Shown one piece after another: positions 35,090-43,908 of a DNA stretch of 64,000 bases. The notes under the pieces are model-generated. The model made no database searches. It was not told the origin of the DNA and saw nothing but the letters and a program-made list of their open reading frames with translations. Each line of letters starts with the position of its first letter. The first letter of the stretch is position 1. The translations under genes and the position numbers were made by a program. Source of the DNA: Cyanobacteria bacterium SIG31 (lineage in GTDB: Bacteria > Cyanobacteriota > Vampirovibrionia > Gastranaerophilales > Gastranaerophilaceae); NCBI GenBank assembly GCA_015152465.1, contig SUTX01000001.1, forward strand, positions 62,001-126,000. The letters run 5' to 3'.

Positions 35090-36298
35090 ATGGCACGTGA
35101 AAAGTTTGAACGTACGAAACCACACGTTAACGTTGGTACAGTAGGCCACGTTGACCACGGTAAAACAACATTAACAGCTGCTATTACTGCATGTATGGCT
35201 GCTGCTGGTCAAGCAGAACTTAAAAAATTCGATGAAATCGACGCTGCTCCAGAAGAAAAAGCAAGAGGTATAACCATCTCTACAGCTCACGTTGAATATG
35301 AAACAACAGCTAGACACTACGCTCACGTAGACTGCCCAGGCCACGCTGACTATGTTAAAAACATGATCACAGGTGCTGCTCAAATGGACGGTGCAATTCT
35401 TGTAGTTGCTGCAACTGACGGTGCAATGCCTCAAACTCGTGAACACATCCTACTTGCTAGACAAGTTGGTGTTCCAAACTTAGTTGTATTCTTAAACAAA
35501 TGTGATATGGTTGACGACGAAGAATTATTAGAATTAGTTGAAATGGAAGTTAGAGAACTTCTTTCTTCTTACGAATTCGACGGCGACAACATTCCATTCA
35601 TCCACGGTTCAGCTTTAAAAGCTTTAGAAGCAGTTCAAGCTAACAGCACAATTGCTCGTGGTGTTGATAAATGGGTTGATAAAATTTGGGAACTTATGGA
35701 TGCTCTAGATACATACTTCCCAGAACCAGAAAGAGAATTAGACAAACCATTCTTGATGCCAGTTGAAGACGTATTCTCAATTACTGGTCGTGGTACAGTT
35801 GCTACTGGTAGAGTAGAACGTGGTACTATCAAAGTTGGTGAAGAAGTTGAATTAGTTGGTTTAGGTGAAACTAAGAAAACTACAGTTACTGGTGTTGAAA
35901 TGTTCAGAAAACAACTTGATCAAGGTCAAGCTGGTGACAACGTAGGTCTTCTATTAAGAGGTGTTGATAAAACTGAAATCCAACGTGGTCAAGTTTTATG
36001 TAAACCTGGTTCAATCAAACCTCACACTAAATTCACAGCTAACGTTTACGTTCTAACAAAAGATGAAGGTGGACGTCACACTCCATTCTTCCCTGGTTAC
36101 AGACCACAATTCTATATCAGAACAACTGACGTTACTGGTTCAATCAAATTCGAAGGCGAAATGGTAATGCCTGGTGATAACGTAGTTATGGAAGTTGAAC
36201 TTATCAACCCAGTAGCTATCGAAGAAGGTATGAGATTCGCTATCCGTGAAGGTGGTAGAACAGTTGGTGCTGGTGTTGTAGACAAAATTGTTGAATAA
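35090..36298 (+). CDS. tuf: Elongation factor Tu
   Basis: The 402-aa GTPase has GHVDHGKTT (P-loop), [16 protein letters not shown] and [13 protein letters not shown] effector sequences. It delivers aminoacyl-tRNA to the ribosome. Codon use is clearly more restricted than in neighbours (for example many AAC and GAC), as expected for high expression. It is monocistronic, away from fus/rps genes. Confidence 0.98.
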   Translation: MAREKFERTKPHVNVGTVGHVDHGKTTLTAAITACMAAAGQAELKKFDEIDAAPEEKARGITISTAHVEYETTARHYAHVDCPGHADYVKNMITGAAQMDGAILVVAATDGAMPQTREHILLARQVGVPNLVVFLNKCDMVDDEELLELVEMEVRELLSSYEFDGDNIPFIHGSALKALEAVQANSTIARGVDKWVDKIWELMDALDTYFPEPERELDKPFLMPVEDVFSITGRGTVATGRVERGTIKVGEEVELVGLGETKKTTVTGVEMFRKQLDQGQAGDNVGLLLRGVDKTEIQRGQVLCKPGSIKPHTKFTANVYVLTKDEGGRHTPFFPGYRPQFYIRTTDVTGSIKFEGEMVMPGDNVVMEVELINPVAIEEGMRFAIREGGRTVGAGVVDKIVE

Positions 36299-36327
36299 TT
36301 GATTCTATAACAACAGTTGATAGAACT

Positions 36328-36366
36328 AATCGAGCCGATTCAAAAAGAATTGGCTCGATTTTATTA
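36328..36366 (+). terminator. Intrinsic terminator of tuf
   Basis: AATCGAGCCGATTC / GAATTGGCTCGATT stem (one mismatch) followed by TTATTAT. Confidence 0.85.
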
Positions 36367-36675
36367 TGAGAATATACTTATACATTTTTTTGCTAGTTCT
36401 ATTCCTTGTTTTCCACCGGTAGTAAAAATACTACCAGTAAATGCTCCGGTAGCTCCTGTTATTGGACTCAAAAATACCCCGCCAGGTAGCATAAAACCTC
36501 CCCAGAAACCAAGCTTGTAAAGTATATATGAAAGAGTTCCTCCTTCTTTACGAACGCCTTGATTAATTATTGAGTTCATTTGTTTTAAATTGGGAACTAC
36601 TTGTTTCATACTTCGAGTATTTTTTAGATACTTAGCACCATCTATAAAAACATTTGCTAGTCCTTTTAGTGACAT
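36364..36675 (-). CDS. Small orphan membrane-associated protein
   Basis: A 103-aa product with an amphipathic basic N-terminus and a Gly/Phe-rich hydrophobic centre (FWGGFMLPGGVFLSPITGAT, about 57-76). No family recognised. A variant of the GCAATTTT/ACTTTATATAAGTA motif (36703-36737) precedes it. Confidence 0.6.
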   Translation of the reverse strand: MSLKGLANVFIDGAKYLKNTRSMKQVVPNLKQMNSIINQGVRKEGGTLSYILYKLGFWGGFMLPGGVFLSPITGATGAFTGSIFTTGGKQGIELAKKCISIFS

Positions 36676-36702
36676 GATTTTAAACCTTTACTAATACCTA
36701 TC

Positions 36703-36737
36703 TATTTATTTAAAGTTTTTTGTATTAATAAAATTGC
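36703..36737 (-). promoter_or_regulatory. Variant CAATTTT-N10-AACTTTAAATAAATA promoter-like motif
   Basis: On the minus strand, GCAATTTTAT (36737-36728), 10 bases, then AACTTTAAATAAATA (36717-36703), about 30 bases before the start at 36675. Confidence 0.4.
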
Positions 36738-36887
36738 TAGAAAGTTGATGGTTTATTACAAAAAAGTTACAAAATAAGTAAAATCCTTGCTTTGTATGAG
36801 TAAAAAAGTCAGAATTAATGCTACAATGTTTCCTAAGTTATTATAAAGTGAATTTGTTAAAATGTAATAAAGTTTAGTGGTATTTGT

Positions 36888-37295
36888 ATGAGTTTTTATA
36901 ATTATATACATTGGCAGGATTATTATAGAGAGTTTTGGCAACCCTCTTATAGTAAAATTATTGAAATTAAAGATAAAGATTCCCCTATAGAGAATAAAGA
37001 AAAATGTCTAAAGGATTTTGTTACTTTTTTTTATACAACTTGTAAGCTTATTAAATATTATCTTGAAAATAATGGACTTTTTTTTAAAAATTATAAACGT
37101 TCAATCATGGCAGCTTTTAATATTGGTTTAATTGAGGATGGCGATACTTGGGCGGAAATCTTTGCTCTAATAACTAGGGATTCAACAAAATCCTCAAAAA
37201 TGCAAGAAGTACTAGACTTTTGTTTAGGTGATAATTTTTATATTTTTAATGATTTAAATAATAAATTTGTTAAGTTATTGGAGAGTTATGAGTAA
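36888..37295 (+). CDS. HI0074-like nucleotidyltransferase substrate-binding protein (HEPN-like)
   Basis: The 135-aa helical protein has the pattern of NTase substrate-binding proteins: KDFVTFFYTTCKLIKYYLEN (cf. FExTxELxWKxLK) then AAFNIGLIEDGDTWAEIFALITRD (cf. Gxi.d...Wx.m...RN). The usual R-N..S-H HEPN/MNT pairing motif is degenerate (TRDSTKSSKM), so RNase activity is not expected. Its 3' end overlaps the next gene by 8 bases, which encodes the catalytic partner. Confidence 0.65.
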   Translation: MSFYNYIHWQDYYREFWQPSYSKIIEIKDKDSPIENKEKCLKDFVTFFYTTCKLIKYYLENNGLFFKNYKRSIMAAFNIGLIEDGDTWAEIFALITRDSTKSSKMQEVLDFCLGDNFYIFNDLNNKFVKLLESYE

Positions 37296-38154
37296 AATCC
37301 CGATTTTTGTTTCTCGCTTATTTACATTCAAGGAAAAATTTAATATTTTTAAGGAATTACAAGAAAAATACATAAAAAAAGAGCTTGATAGCGATGGGAT
37401 TAATGCTCTTTTCGATTCAATGAAATTGTTGTTTAAACTCTATTATAAACCATTAAGACAAGTAATGAAAGATAAAGGTTTAGATTGTCAGCTTCCAGTA
37501 CTTATTTTAAAACAAGCAGAAAAATCTGGGATGATTGACGATGCTACATTATGGTTGAATTTTCTAGGTGATTTAAATGCACATAGTCAAGCAAGTGATG
37601 AAAAAGTAAAATCTGAAATTCAGAATGGAATAATTGAGCATTATCATGAACAAATGTACTCAGCATTAAAATACATAGATAATGAAGAAAATAAAGCTTT
37701 GCAAAAAAAGTTTGAAGAATTATGGAATGGAAAAGACGATGAGGAAATTAACCTTGATTATTCTCATCCAAATTATAGTGCGTTAGAAATAGGTATTTCA
37801 GATAGATCGTATAAGATTCTAATGGATTATTTTGAATCAAATTTTGCGATTAAGAATGTATGGGTATATGGTTCTAGAGCTTATAAAAATTGTGTAAAAG
37901 GTTCAGATATAGATATAATTATAGATTGTCCAAGTGAAGATTTTAATGTAATTAAAAAAGGAATTAGAGAATTAGTTATTCCTTATTATATTGATTGTAA
38001 ATGTCTGAATCTCGATGCTCATAAAAGCTTTATTTCAATAGTTTTACCTAGAGGACATAAACATATCTATTCTTTGGATACGGCCAAAGTTTTTTGGGGA
38101 AATAAAGATTTGCAATATAAGATGAATTCTATAAATATAAGCAAGTTTATATAG
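37288..38154 (+). CDS. MNT-type nucleotidyltransferase fused to a second HEPN-like domain
   Basis: The 288-aa protein (ATG 37288, SD GGAGAG) has an N-terminal helical domain (about 20-130) resembling the preceding gene's product, and a C-terminal minimal nucleotidyltransferase: WVYGSRAYKNCVKGSDIDI (GSR at 195-197, metal Asp 207 and 209). MNT proteins AMPylate HEPN toxins in MNT-HEPN toxin-antitoxin systems or modify unknown substrates. The fusion of both modules in one chain beside a separate HEPN-like protein is unusual. The domain hit is clear; the biological role is inferred. Confidence 0.75.
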   Translation: MSKIPIFVSRLFTFKEKFNIFKELQEKYIKKELDSDGINALFDSMKLLFKLYYKPLRQVMKDKGLDCQLPVLILKQAEKSGMIDDATLWLNFLGDLNAHSQASDEKVKSEIQNGIIEHYHEQMYSALKYIDNEENKALQKKFEELWNGKDDEEINLDYSHPNYSALEIGISDRSYKILMDYFESNFAIKNVWVYGSRAYKNCVKGSDIDIIIDCPSEDFNVIKKGIRELVIPYYIDCKCLNLDAHKSFISIVLPRGHKHIYSLDTAKVFWGNKDLQYKMNSINISKFI

Positions 38155-38157
38155 AAA

Positions 38158-38937
38158 TTATGTGCTTGCAGAGTCATCTGAACCATTGTTTTCAACTAAG
38201 TCTGCAACTTTTGCTTGAATGTCTTCTTTGTATGTACTTATAAAGGTGGTTTCGTCAATTAGAGGATATTTTGCTAAATCTTCTTTTGTTATATGAACTT
38301 TTTTCAAGTTACTTCTGCTCGCAACGTAGGCTTGTCCATAGCTATCTGTTGGAATGACTTTACCATTTGCTGTAACCATAAAAAGAAATCTATCAGGAAC
38401 TGTGTCTGTTGCGCCATTGTTTACTATATTAGCACCCTCGTCACCATCAATATCTAAAGTAATAGTGTAGAATATTTGAGCAGTTGAATCTGTAGATGTA
38501 GATGCACTTAAAATTCCAGATGTTGTGTCGAGTGATGGCTTAACGGTTATAGTTGAGCCGTTTTTTATTGTAAAAGTATCAGTTATATCTTTGCAAGAAG
38601 CAGCTTTATTAAAAGTGCTACACAATACTCTTGTAAATGCTTTTGGACCGTTACCTAAATCAGTACCGTCAATAACTTTGTTAGTTTCTGTCTCTAACAA
38701 CGGATATTTTTGTAAATTATATGTTCTGTCATTACCAAATTCTAATGCAAGGTTATATAAGTTGGAGGATTCAACTATTTTTTGTGTTACCTCCACAAGA
38801 GAATCATAAGCTTTAAGATACATAACTTTGTTTGTATCGGGTTTGTATTTGTTAATTAGTGGTAATGTAAGGGCAGCAATTACGCTGACTATACCTAGTG
38901 CAACAAGAACTTCTGCTAAAGTGTATCCTTTTTTCAT
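38158..38937 (-). CDS. Type IV pilin-like (prepilin) protein
   Basis: The 259-aa product has a class III signal: short basic leader MKKG, then YTLAEVLVALGIVSVIAALTLP, with Glu at +5 of the mature N-terminus, typical of prepilin peptidase substrates. The remainder is a pseudopilin-like C-terminal domain with Thr/Ser/Asp-rich loops and two Cys. ATG 38937 is preferred (SD GGAGAG) over an upstream TTG. Such proteins build type IV pili, competence pili or type II secretion pseudopili. No other pilus gene is adjacent. Confidence 0.85.
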   Translation of the reverse strand: MKKGYTLAEVLVALGIVSVIAALTLPLINKYKPDTNKVMYLKAYDSLVEVTQKIVESSNLYNLALEFGNDRTYNLQKYPLLETETNKVIDGTDLGNGPKAFTRVLCSTFNKAASCKDITDTFTIKNGSTITVKPSLDTTSGILSASTSTDSTAQIFYTITLDIDGDEGANIVNNGATDTVPDRFLFMVTANGKVIPTDSYGQAYVASRSNLKKVHITKEDLAKYPLIDETTFISTYKEDIQAKVADLVENNGSDDSAST

Positions 38938-39008
38938 GCTTCTCTCCAAAATTAGGGTAACACCTAAATTATAGCATATTTTTCCCCTTTTTCAAGAGAG
39001 GCTTTTAT

Positions 39009-39161
39009 TTATATCAATAAATAATTTCGTGAGGTGTCAATAATATATGTTTTTTTATAATTTTCTGGAATTGTTATTTTAACATATTCAGCTCTTTTTC
39101 TTAGTCCGCATAATCCGATAATTGTTTTATCATGTTTAAAAAAATTTTTAATAAAACTCAT
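39009..39161 (-). CDS. Candidate 50-aa small protein
   Basis: Minus-strand frame beginning MSFIKNFFKHDKTIIG, with GAGGT eight bases upstream of the ATG, in the gap between the prepilin gene and DUF1858. Balanced composition with a basic C-terminal half (LRKRAEYVKITIPENYKK). No family recognised. Confidence 0.4.
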   Translation of the reverse strand: MSFIKNFFKHDKTIIGLCGLRKRAEYVKITIPENYKKTYIIDTSRNYLLI

Positions 39162-39236
39162 CTGTAAAACCTCATATATCTGTGATATAATTTATTTAAG
39201 GTTGTTAGAATAAAAGTCAAGAGAGGAAGGTTTAAA

Positions 39237-39437
39237 ATGGGTAAAGTTACTAAAGATATGGGAATTTTAGATATTGTTCAACAATATCCAGAGGCAGTTC
39301 AAGTGTTCCAAAAATATGGAATGGGTTGTTTAGGCTGTGCAGCGGCTAGATTTGAAAATCTTGAAGCTGGTGCAAGAGTTCACGGATTTGATCCGGATGA
39401 AATGGTTGCAGATATAAATGCACTAATAGGTGAATAA
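39237..39437 (+). CDS. DUF1858 domain protein
   Basis: A 66-aa protein with the DUF1858 pattern: IVQQYPEAVQVFQKYGMGCLGCAAA, containing the conserved CxxC, then GFDPDEMVADINALI. Family members are small, redox-type proteins associated with hybrid-cluster proteins and Fe-S or sulfur metabolism; the exact role is not established. SD GAGGAAGG. Confidence 0.88.
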   Translation: MGKVTKDMGILDIVQQYPEAVQVFQKYGMGCLGCAAARFENLEAGARVHGFDPDEMVADINALIGE

Positions 39438-39443
39438 TTTTAT

Positions 39444-39517
39444 TACCCTCGCCCCTTGAGGGAGAGGGTAAAATTTCTTAATGAGCATAGTGAATTTAGA
39501 AATTTGGGTGAGGGGTT
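39444..39517. repeat. Dispersed palindromic repeat (CCCTCGCCCC...GGGTGAGGGG)
   Basis: ACCCTCGCCCCTTGAGGGAG starts it and TTGGGTGAGGGG ends it, with an AAATTTC...GAATTT inner arm. Related CTCTC/GAGAG fragments occur at 48991-49029. Confidence 0.6.
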
Positions 39518-39533
39518 ATTTTAGGAGTTTATT

Positions 39534-39962
39534 ATGATTTTATGGCAGTTGCTTGCTATGTGTGGTATAGCTTTTTTGATTTTAGAGATGTTCACGCCTA
39601 GTATGTTCTTTTTAAATTTCTCTTTAGCATCTTTTATTTGTGCTGTATTGTCTTTATATACTAAAAATTCATATGTTTTAGTTGTAGCATTTTTTGTATT
39701 TTCATTTGTATCATTTATATTTTTGCGTCCTATAATTATGAAAAAACTTTCTAAGTCTCAAGAGACAGGTATTAATAGTAAATATATAGGTAAAATTGCA
39801 AAAGCTGAAACAGAAATAACAGGTAATTCAGGTGTAATATCCATTTATGGAGAAAGATGGGAAGCTCGTAGTGAAGACGGTACTATTATACCGAAAGATG
39901 GTGAAGTGAAAATCATCCGTAATGAGAGTATAATCATGTACGTTAGTGAAGCCGCAAAGTAA
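39534..39962 (+). CDS. NfeD family membrane protein
   Basis: The 142-aa protein has two or three N-terminal membrane helices (LLAMCGIAFLILEMFTPSMF; FICAVLSLY; VLVVAFFVFSFVSFIFL) and a C-terminal OB-fold (GKIAKAETEITGNSGVISIYG...ARSEDGTIIPKDGEVKI), the NfeD-short architecture. It is next to an SPFH protein, its usual partner in membrane microdomain organisation. Confidence 0.9.
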   Translation: MILWQLLAMCGIAFLILEMFTPSMFFLNFSLASFICAVLSLYTKNSYVLVVAFFVFSFVSFIFLRPIIMKKLSKSQETGINSKYIGKIAKAETEITGNSGVISIYGERWEARSEDGTIIPKDGEVKIIRNESIIMYVSEAAK

Positions 39963-39988
39963 TTAAATATAGTATAGGAGAGTTTTAA

Positions 39989-40963
39989 ATGTTTTCATTT
40001 TCTTTTTTTCTAATAGCTTTAGCGATAATCTTTGTTGCTAAAGGTGTTGTAATTGTTCAACAAGCTGAAGTTGTTATTGTTGAAAGATTAGGTAAGTTTG
40101 ATAGAGTTCTTGAATCAGGTTTTAATTTTATTATTCCTATAATTGAGGCTCCTCGTGCAATTGATTGGAAAGTTACCCAAAAAGGCTTTGACGGTACGAC
40201 ATATTCTGTTGTACAAAAAAGAACAAGAATTGATTTAAGAGAAGCTGTGTATGATTTTCCAAGACAAAATGTTATTACAAAAGATAATGTATCGATTAGT
40301 ATTAACGCTCTTTTGTATTTCCAGATAGTTGATCCTAAATCAGCTGTATATGAGATTCAAAACTTACCAGAAGCTATTGAAAAGCTAACTCAAACTAACT
40401 TGCGTAACTTAGTTGGACAACTTGATTTAGACGAGTCTTTGGTATCAAGAGACAAAATTAACCATGAGCTAAGAGCTATTTTAGACGACGCAACTAACAA
40501 ATGGGGTGTGAAAGTCAATAGAGTCGAATTGCAGGACATTATTCCACCTACAGATATTCAAACAGCGATGGAAAAACAGATGAAAGCAGAACGTGATAGA
40601 CGTGCTGCAATACTTGAGGCTGAGGGCTTGAAAAAGTCTGCAGTGCTAAAAGCTGAGGGTGAAAAGGAAGCTGCGATTAATAGAGCAGAGGGAGAAAAGC
40701 AAGCTAATATCTTACGAGCTGAGGGTGTTGCCCAAGCAAGGATTCTTGAAGCTGATGGTGAAAAAGAGGCTATTGGAAGAATTATTAAAGCTCTTGCAGA
40801 TAAAGGTCAACCTGATAAATACCTAATAGCTATGAAATACTTAGAAACTATGAAATCAATAACATCAGGACAAAATAATAAAGTTGTTTACATGCCTTAT
40901 GAAGCAACTGGAATATTAAGTTCTGTTGATGGAATAAAACAAATGTTAGATGCAAATAAATAA
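39989..40963 (+). CDS. SPFH/Band 7 (stomatin/QmcA-like) protein
   Basis: The 324-aa protein has one N-terminal membrane helix, then the SPFH domain (VVIVERLGKFDRVLESGFNF, NVITKDNVSISINALLYFQI, NLRNLVGQLDLDE) and a heptad coiled coil made of repeated LEAEG.K/RAEGEK units (about 210-265). Oligomeric membrane scaffold. With NfeD it forms a two-gene unit ending at a strong terminator. Confidence 0.93.
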   Translation: MFSFSFFLIALAIIFVAKGVVIVQQAEVVIVERLGKFDRVLESGFNFIIPIIEAPRAIDWKVTQKGFDGTTYSVVQKRTRIDLREAVYDFPRQNVITKDNVSISINALLYFQIVDPKSAVYEIQNLPEAIEKLTQTNLRNLVGQLDLDESLVSRDKINHELRAILDDATNKWGVKVNRVELQDIIPPTDIQTAMEKQMKAERDRRAAILEAEGLKKSAVLKAEGEKEAAINRAEGEKQANILRAEGVAQARILEADGEKEAIGRIIKALADKGQPDKYLIAMKYLETMKSITSGQNNKVVYMPYEATGILSSVDGIKQMLDANK

Positions 40964-40995
40964 AAAAGGCGGAGCTTATGCTCCGCCTTTTTTTA
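40964..40995. terminator. Bidirectional intrinsic terminator
   Basis: AAAAGGCGGAG / CTCCGCCTTTT stem, shared by the SPFH gene and the convergent bioY operon. Confidence 0.9.
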
Positions 40996-41006
40996 TTTAA
41001 AAATTT

Positions 41007-41684
41007 TTAACACATAACAATCCATAATAATTTTCTAGTAAATCTTCCTAGATAAATTCCTATAATTGCAAAAAACATATCATATAAAATTTGTACTCCG
41101 CTTTGTGATGAAATCCAACTTGTAACCAAATCCATTGATGCATGACGAAGCGTTGCTATAAATAGCATATATAAAACTCCTAGTATATGAATTGATAATA
41201 CGCCCAAGATTGAAAGTAGTACAATTCTCAAAAAATCTGTTTTGACTTTTAATAAAGTTCCAGAGAAAAAGATTGCTGGAATAAAAGCTAAAATATAGCC
41301 AAAGCCGTATTCAAATAAATAATTTACTCCACCGCCTAGTGCAAAAACAGGGAAAAACATTCCTAAGATAATATATAACGCAATTGTTAAAATCCCAAAT
41401 TTTCTTCCTAATAAGGCAATAATAAAGAAAACGATAGGAATTTGTGGTATATATCTGTAGCTTTTAGTAAAATGTTGGCTTATTTCATAATCGGATAAGT
41501 TTTGGCCTATATAAGAAAGCCAATCCATTGGTAGATAATAGTGTGTTAATGTTAGCTGTGTAAATGTAGCAACTATTAGTAATAAAACGCATAAAGCAGT
41601 TAATATCAGAGTACCTAATGTTATTTTTATTGGTTCTCCTTTATACTTGAAACTATTTAATTGTTTTGATATTCTTTTTGTCAT
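41007..41684 (-). CDS. bioY: BioY-family biotin transporter S component
   Basis: The 225-aa protein has about six membrane helices and the BioY pattern LLGRKFGILTIALYIILGMF-FPVFALGGGVNYLFEYGFGYIL. BioY binds biotin and works alone or with an energy-coupling ATPase module; none is adjacent. N-terminal basic residues are longer than usual. Last gene of a six-gene overlapping operon; it overlaps rimI by 4 bases. Confidence 0.8.
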   Translation of the reverse strand: MTKRISKQLNSFKYKGEPIKITLGTLILTALCVLLLIVATFTQLTLTHYYLPMDWLSYIGQNLSDYEISQHFTKSYRYIPQIPIVFFIIALLGRKFGILTIALYIILGMFFPVFALGGGVNYLFEYGFGYILAFIPAIFFSGTLLKVKTDFLRIVLLSILGVLSIHILGVLYMLFIATLRHASMDLVTSWISSQSGVQILYDMFFAIIGIYLGRFTRKLLWIVMC

Positions 41685-42217
41685 TTTATTTCAATTAAGT
41701 TTTTAAGTTTATTTCTGTTTTCTTCGAACTTAGTTTTAAATTTATCGTAAAAAATGTTTTCAGTCCACATAATTAATGCGTCTTCGTTATTATCTTGATA
41801 ATAACCTTTTCTTGTACCCAAAGAATTAAATCCATATTTTGTGTAGAGAGCTATAGCTGGCGTGTTAGATACTCTTACTTCAAGTGTAAGATATTTGATT
41901 TCGTTTTTGTAACAATCTTCTATAATTTTAACTATGATGGCTTCTCCGATATGTTTTCTTAAATGAGATTTTTTTACAGCAATTGTTGTAATATGTCCTT
42001 CATCTATAATATGCCAAGTGCCAGCATATCCAACCAATTCGCCATTTTGTGTCCTAGCTACATAATATTTTGCAAGATTATTTTGCATTTCATCATAAAA
42101 AGAAGATTTAGACCAATGGTGCTCTCCATAAGCATCTTCTTCGATTTTGCTTACATCTTCAATGTCCTCTGGGACCATTTTTTCTATTAAAATTGTTTCT
42201 ATATCTGTTATGGACAT
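41681..42217 (-). CDS. rimI: Ribosomal protein S18-alanine N-acetyltransferase
   Basis: The 178-aa GNAT protein has DIEDVSKIEEDAYGEHHWSK, the acetyl-CoA region ITTIAVKKSHLRKHIGEAII and VRVSNTPAIALYTKYGFNSLGTR-YY, typical of RimI. It acetylates the N-terminus of ribosomal S18; the C-terminal Lys/Glu/Asn tail is an extension of about 25 residues. It overlaps both neighbours. Confidence 0.88.
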   Translation of the reverse strand: MSITDIETILIEKMVPEDIEDVSKIEEDAYGEHHWSKSSFYDEMQNNLAKYYVARTQNGELVGYAGTWHIIDEGHITTIAVKKSHLRKHIGEAIIVKIIEDCYKNEIKYLTLEVRVSNTPAIALYTKYGFNSLGTRKGYYQDNNEDALIMWTENIFYDKFKTKFEENRNKLKNLIEIK

Positions 42218-42489
42218 ATGCTTTCCCAGTCTATATCATCTTCTGTTTCTTCGCCAGGCTCAATAATATGTTCTCCGTCTTCAAGCATTAGCATTAAAGA
42301 TAATCGAAGTTGTTTTTTATAATTTTCTAAAGCTTTTTCTTTTGTTTTTGCACAAAAAACAAAACTAGGAATTTCTTTTATTTCAATATAATGGTATGGA
42401 TTGCCGTTGAAATCTAAATCCGTGCCCTCAATGAGGGTCCAGTCTAGATTTAAATAATATTCTAAATCTTTAGTAATTTCATTACTCAT
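42208..42489 (-). CDS. HicB-like protein (solitary)
   Basis: From ATG 42489 (SD AAAGG) the product is 93 aa. The sequence DLDFNGNPYHYIEIKEIPSF-AKTKEKALENYKKQLRLSLMLML follows the HicB antitoxin/partial-RNase-H fold pattern, but no HicA toxin is adjacent and the C-terminus is acidic (EETEDDIDW). Probably a HicB-fold protein with a different role. Overlaps the GerMN and rimI genes. Confidence 0.65.
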   Translation of the reverse strand: MSNEITKDLEYYLNLDWTLIEGTDLDFNGNPYHYIEIKEIPSFVFCAKTKEKALENYKKQLRLSLMLMLEDGEHIIEPGEETEDDIDWESICP

Positions 42490-43075
42490 CAAAAGACCTT
42501 TCATTGAGAGGTTGTTTAATCATTATTCCTTCCCCGCCAATTACATTTGCTTGTTTGCCGTTAATGTATAAGTATGTTGGGATTTTCGTATTAGAGTTAG
42601 CGGTTTTTATAATTTGTTTTACTTTCATATATGTGCTTTCAGCACCACCACCAGCTTCAAAATTTGAAGACAAGTCAATCATTATACTATTAGAAGATTC
42701 TCTTATTGATAAAACCTTTGTTCCTTGTGGAATTTCAGAAGTAAAACCTTTTGATTTCTCCCATTTTGTTGGCCCTGCAATGAGCTCCTTTATTGCATAA
42801 TTAAAACAAGAGCTTTCTATATTTGTATCACAAATTCTGTTGACAGAACGTAAATCTCCATTTTTATCTATTACAAAAATTTTAACATTCTTTTGAGTTG
42901 TTTTTTCTTGTTTTTCTGTAGTTTCTTTAGGTTGAGCTTGTTCTAAAGGGTTGTAAACTGATGTCCCTTTGTTATTATGTGAAAAATTAAAATCATTGTT
43001 AAAATATGAAAAATAGACATATGCAACAGTAATTGCTATTAGAATAAATAATCCGAATCTTTGTGAGAAGTTCAT
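42482..43075 (-). CDS. GerMN-domain lipoprotein-like/anchored protein
   Basis: The 197-aa product has an N-terminal membrane anchor (FGLFILIAITVAYVYFSYF, about 7-25), a polar linker, and a GerMN domain (about 80-190): AIKELIAGPTKWEKSKGF, VLSIRESSNSIMIDLSSNF and YLYINGKQANVIGGEGI. GerMN domains occur in envelope proteins of sporulating and non-sporulating bacteria, probably binding ligands or murein-associated partners. Four-base overlap with the LmeA-like gene. Confidence 0.85.
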   Translation of the reverse strand: MNFSQRFGLFILIAITVAYVYFSYFNNDFNFSHNNKGTSVYNPLEQAQPKETTEKQEKTTQKNVKIFVIDKNGDLRSVNRICDTNIESSCFNYAIKELIAGPTKWEKSKGFTSEIPQGTKVLSIRESSNSIMIDLSSNFEAGGGAESTYMKVKQIIKTANSNTKIPTYLYINGKQANVIGGEGIMIKQPLNERSFDE

Positions 43076-43902
43076 TTACTTTCCCCCTTTTTTACATATA
43101 TTTTACCATTAATTTGTATAATGTTATCAATAATTTTTACACTTTCTACTCTTCCGTAACAATTATCTGTATTCATTGTTGAAAGAGTGAATGTAAGTGG
43201 GTCTAATAAATTAACAAGATTTGTTACTTTATTGATAGGTATTTTGCCGTAGGCATTGTCTATTCCAACATTGCTAGCATATATTCTATTATTATCTACT
43301 TTGAATCCAGTTGAAACCATAAAAGTTTTATTTCTTTTGTATGGAGAAAGTGGGATATTATATTCCATAATAATATGAACTTTATCGTGTTTAATTCTTA
43401 TCCTAGCATCATACAATGTGAAAAGAGGATAAGCGATTTTGTTTACTTTTTCAAGCCTTTTATCATATTTTTTATTTTTTAAAGCGGTATTAATACTTTT
43501 CTCTGTTAAATGCATTTCGTATGCAAAAGTCATGTCAGATTTGTATTCAATTGGATCTTTCTTATAATCAACCCAGTTGTAATCAGTAATGGATTTTAGG
43601 TGTAGATAAGGTACTTCTATATTTTCAACTTCTAAGTTTTTTCCAGTTATTACTAAATTTTTGAATATACCTTTTTTCATGCTAGAAAGGGTATAACCGT
43701 CAAGCTCTATATTGAAGTTGCCACCAAACTCTTTTTTAAGAGATTTTTTTATAGCCTTTTCCGCAACTTTTTCAACGAGTGGGTTCATTAATGCAATATG
43801 TTTTCTGTCTTTGAGATAATCAGAAGAATCTCTGTCTGTTTTGGCCAGAGCTGGTGTTGATAATATTAAGCTGGTTAAAATTATTGTAAAAAGTTTTTTC
43901 AT
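43072..43902 (-). CDS. LmeA-like (DUF2993) phospholipid-binding protein
   Basis: The 276-aa product has a signal peptide (MKKLFTIILTSLILSTPALA) and a DUF2993-type beta sandwich with YTLSSMKKGIFKNLVITGKN and VENIEVPYLHLKSITDYNW, where family members bind phospholipids or glycolipids. LmeA participates in glycolipid export in actinobacteria; here the ligand is unknown. SD weak. Confidence 0.75.
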   Translation of the reverse strand: MKKLFTIILTSLILSTPALAKTDRDSSDYLKDRKHIALMNPLVEKVAEKAIKKSLKKEFGGNFNIELDGYTLSSMKKGIFKNLVITGKNLEVENIEVPYLHLKSITDYNWVDYKKDPIEYKSDMTFAYEMHLTEKSINTALKNKKYDKRLEKVNKIAYPLFTLYDARIRIKHDKVHIIMEYNIPLSPYKRNKTFMVSTGFKVDNNRIYASNVGIDNAYGKIPINKVTNLVNLLDPLTFTLSTMNTDNCYGRVESVKIIDNIIQINGKIYVKKGESK

Positions 43903-43908
43903 ATATTT

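Noticed and set aside
36868..36895. Additional sigma-28 promoter (TAAAGTTT) upstream of the HEPN-like gene
   Set aside because: No GCCGATA-like -10 at 11 bases; the -10 position overlaps the start codon.
42208..42489. Complete HicAB toxin-antitoxin system
   Set aside because: No HicA-like dsRBD toxin frame is adjacent; both neighbours are assigned to other families.
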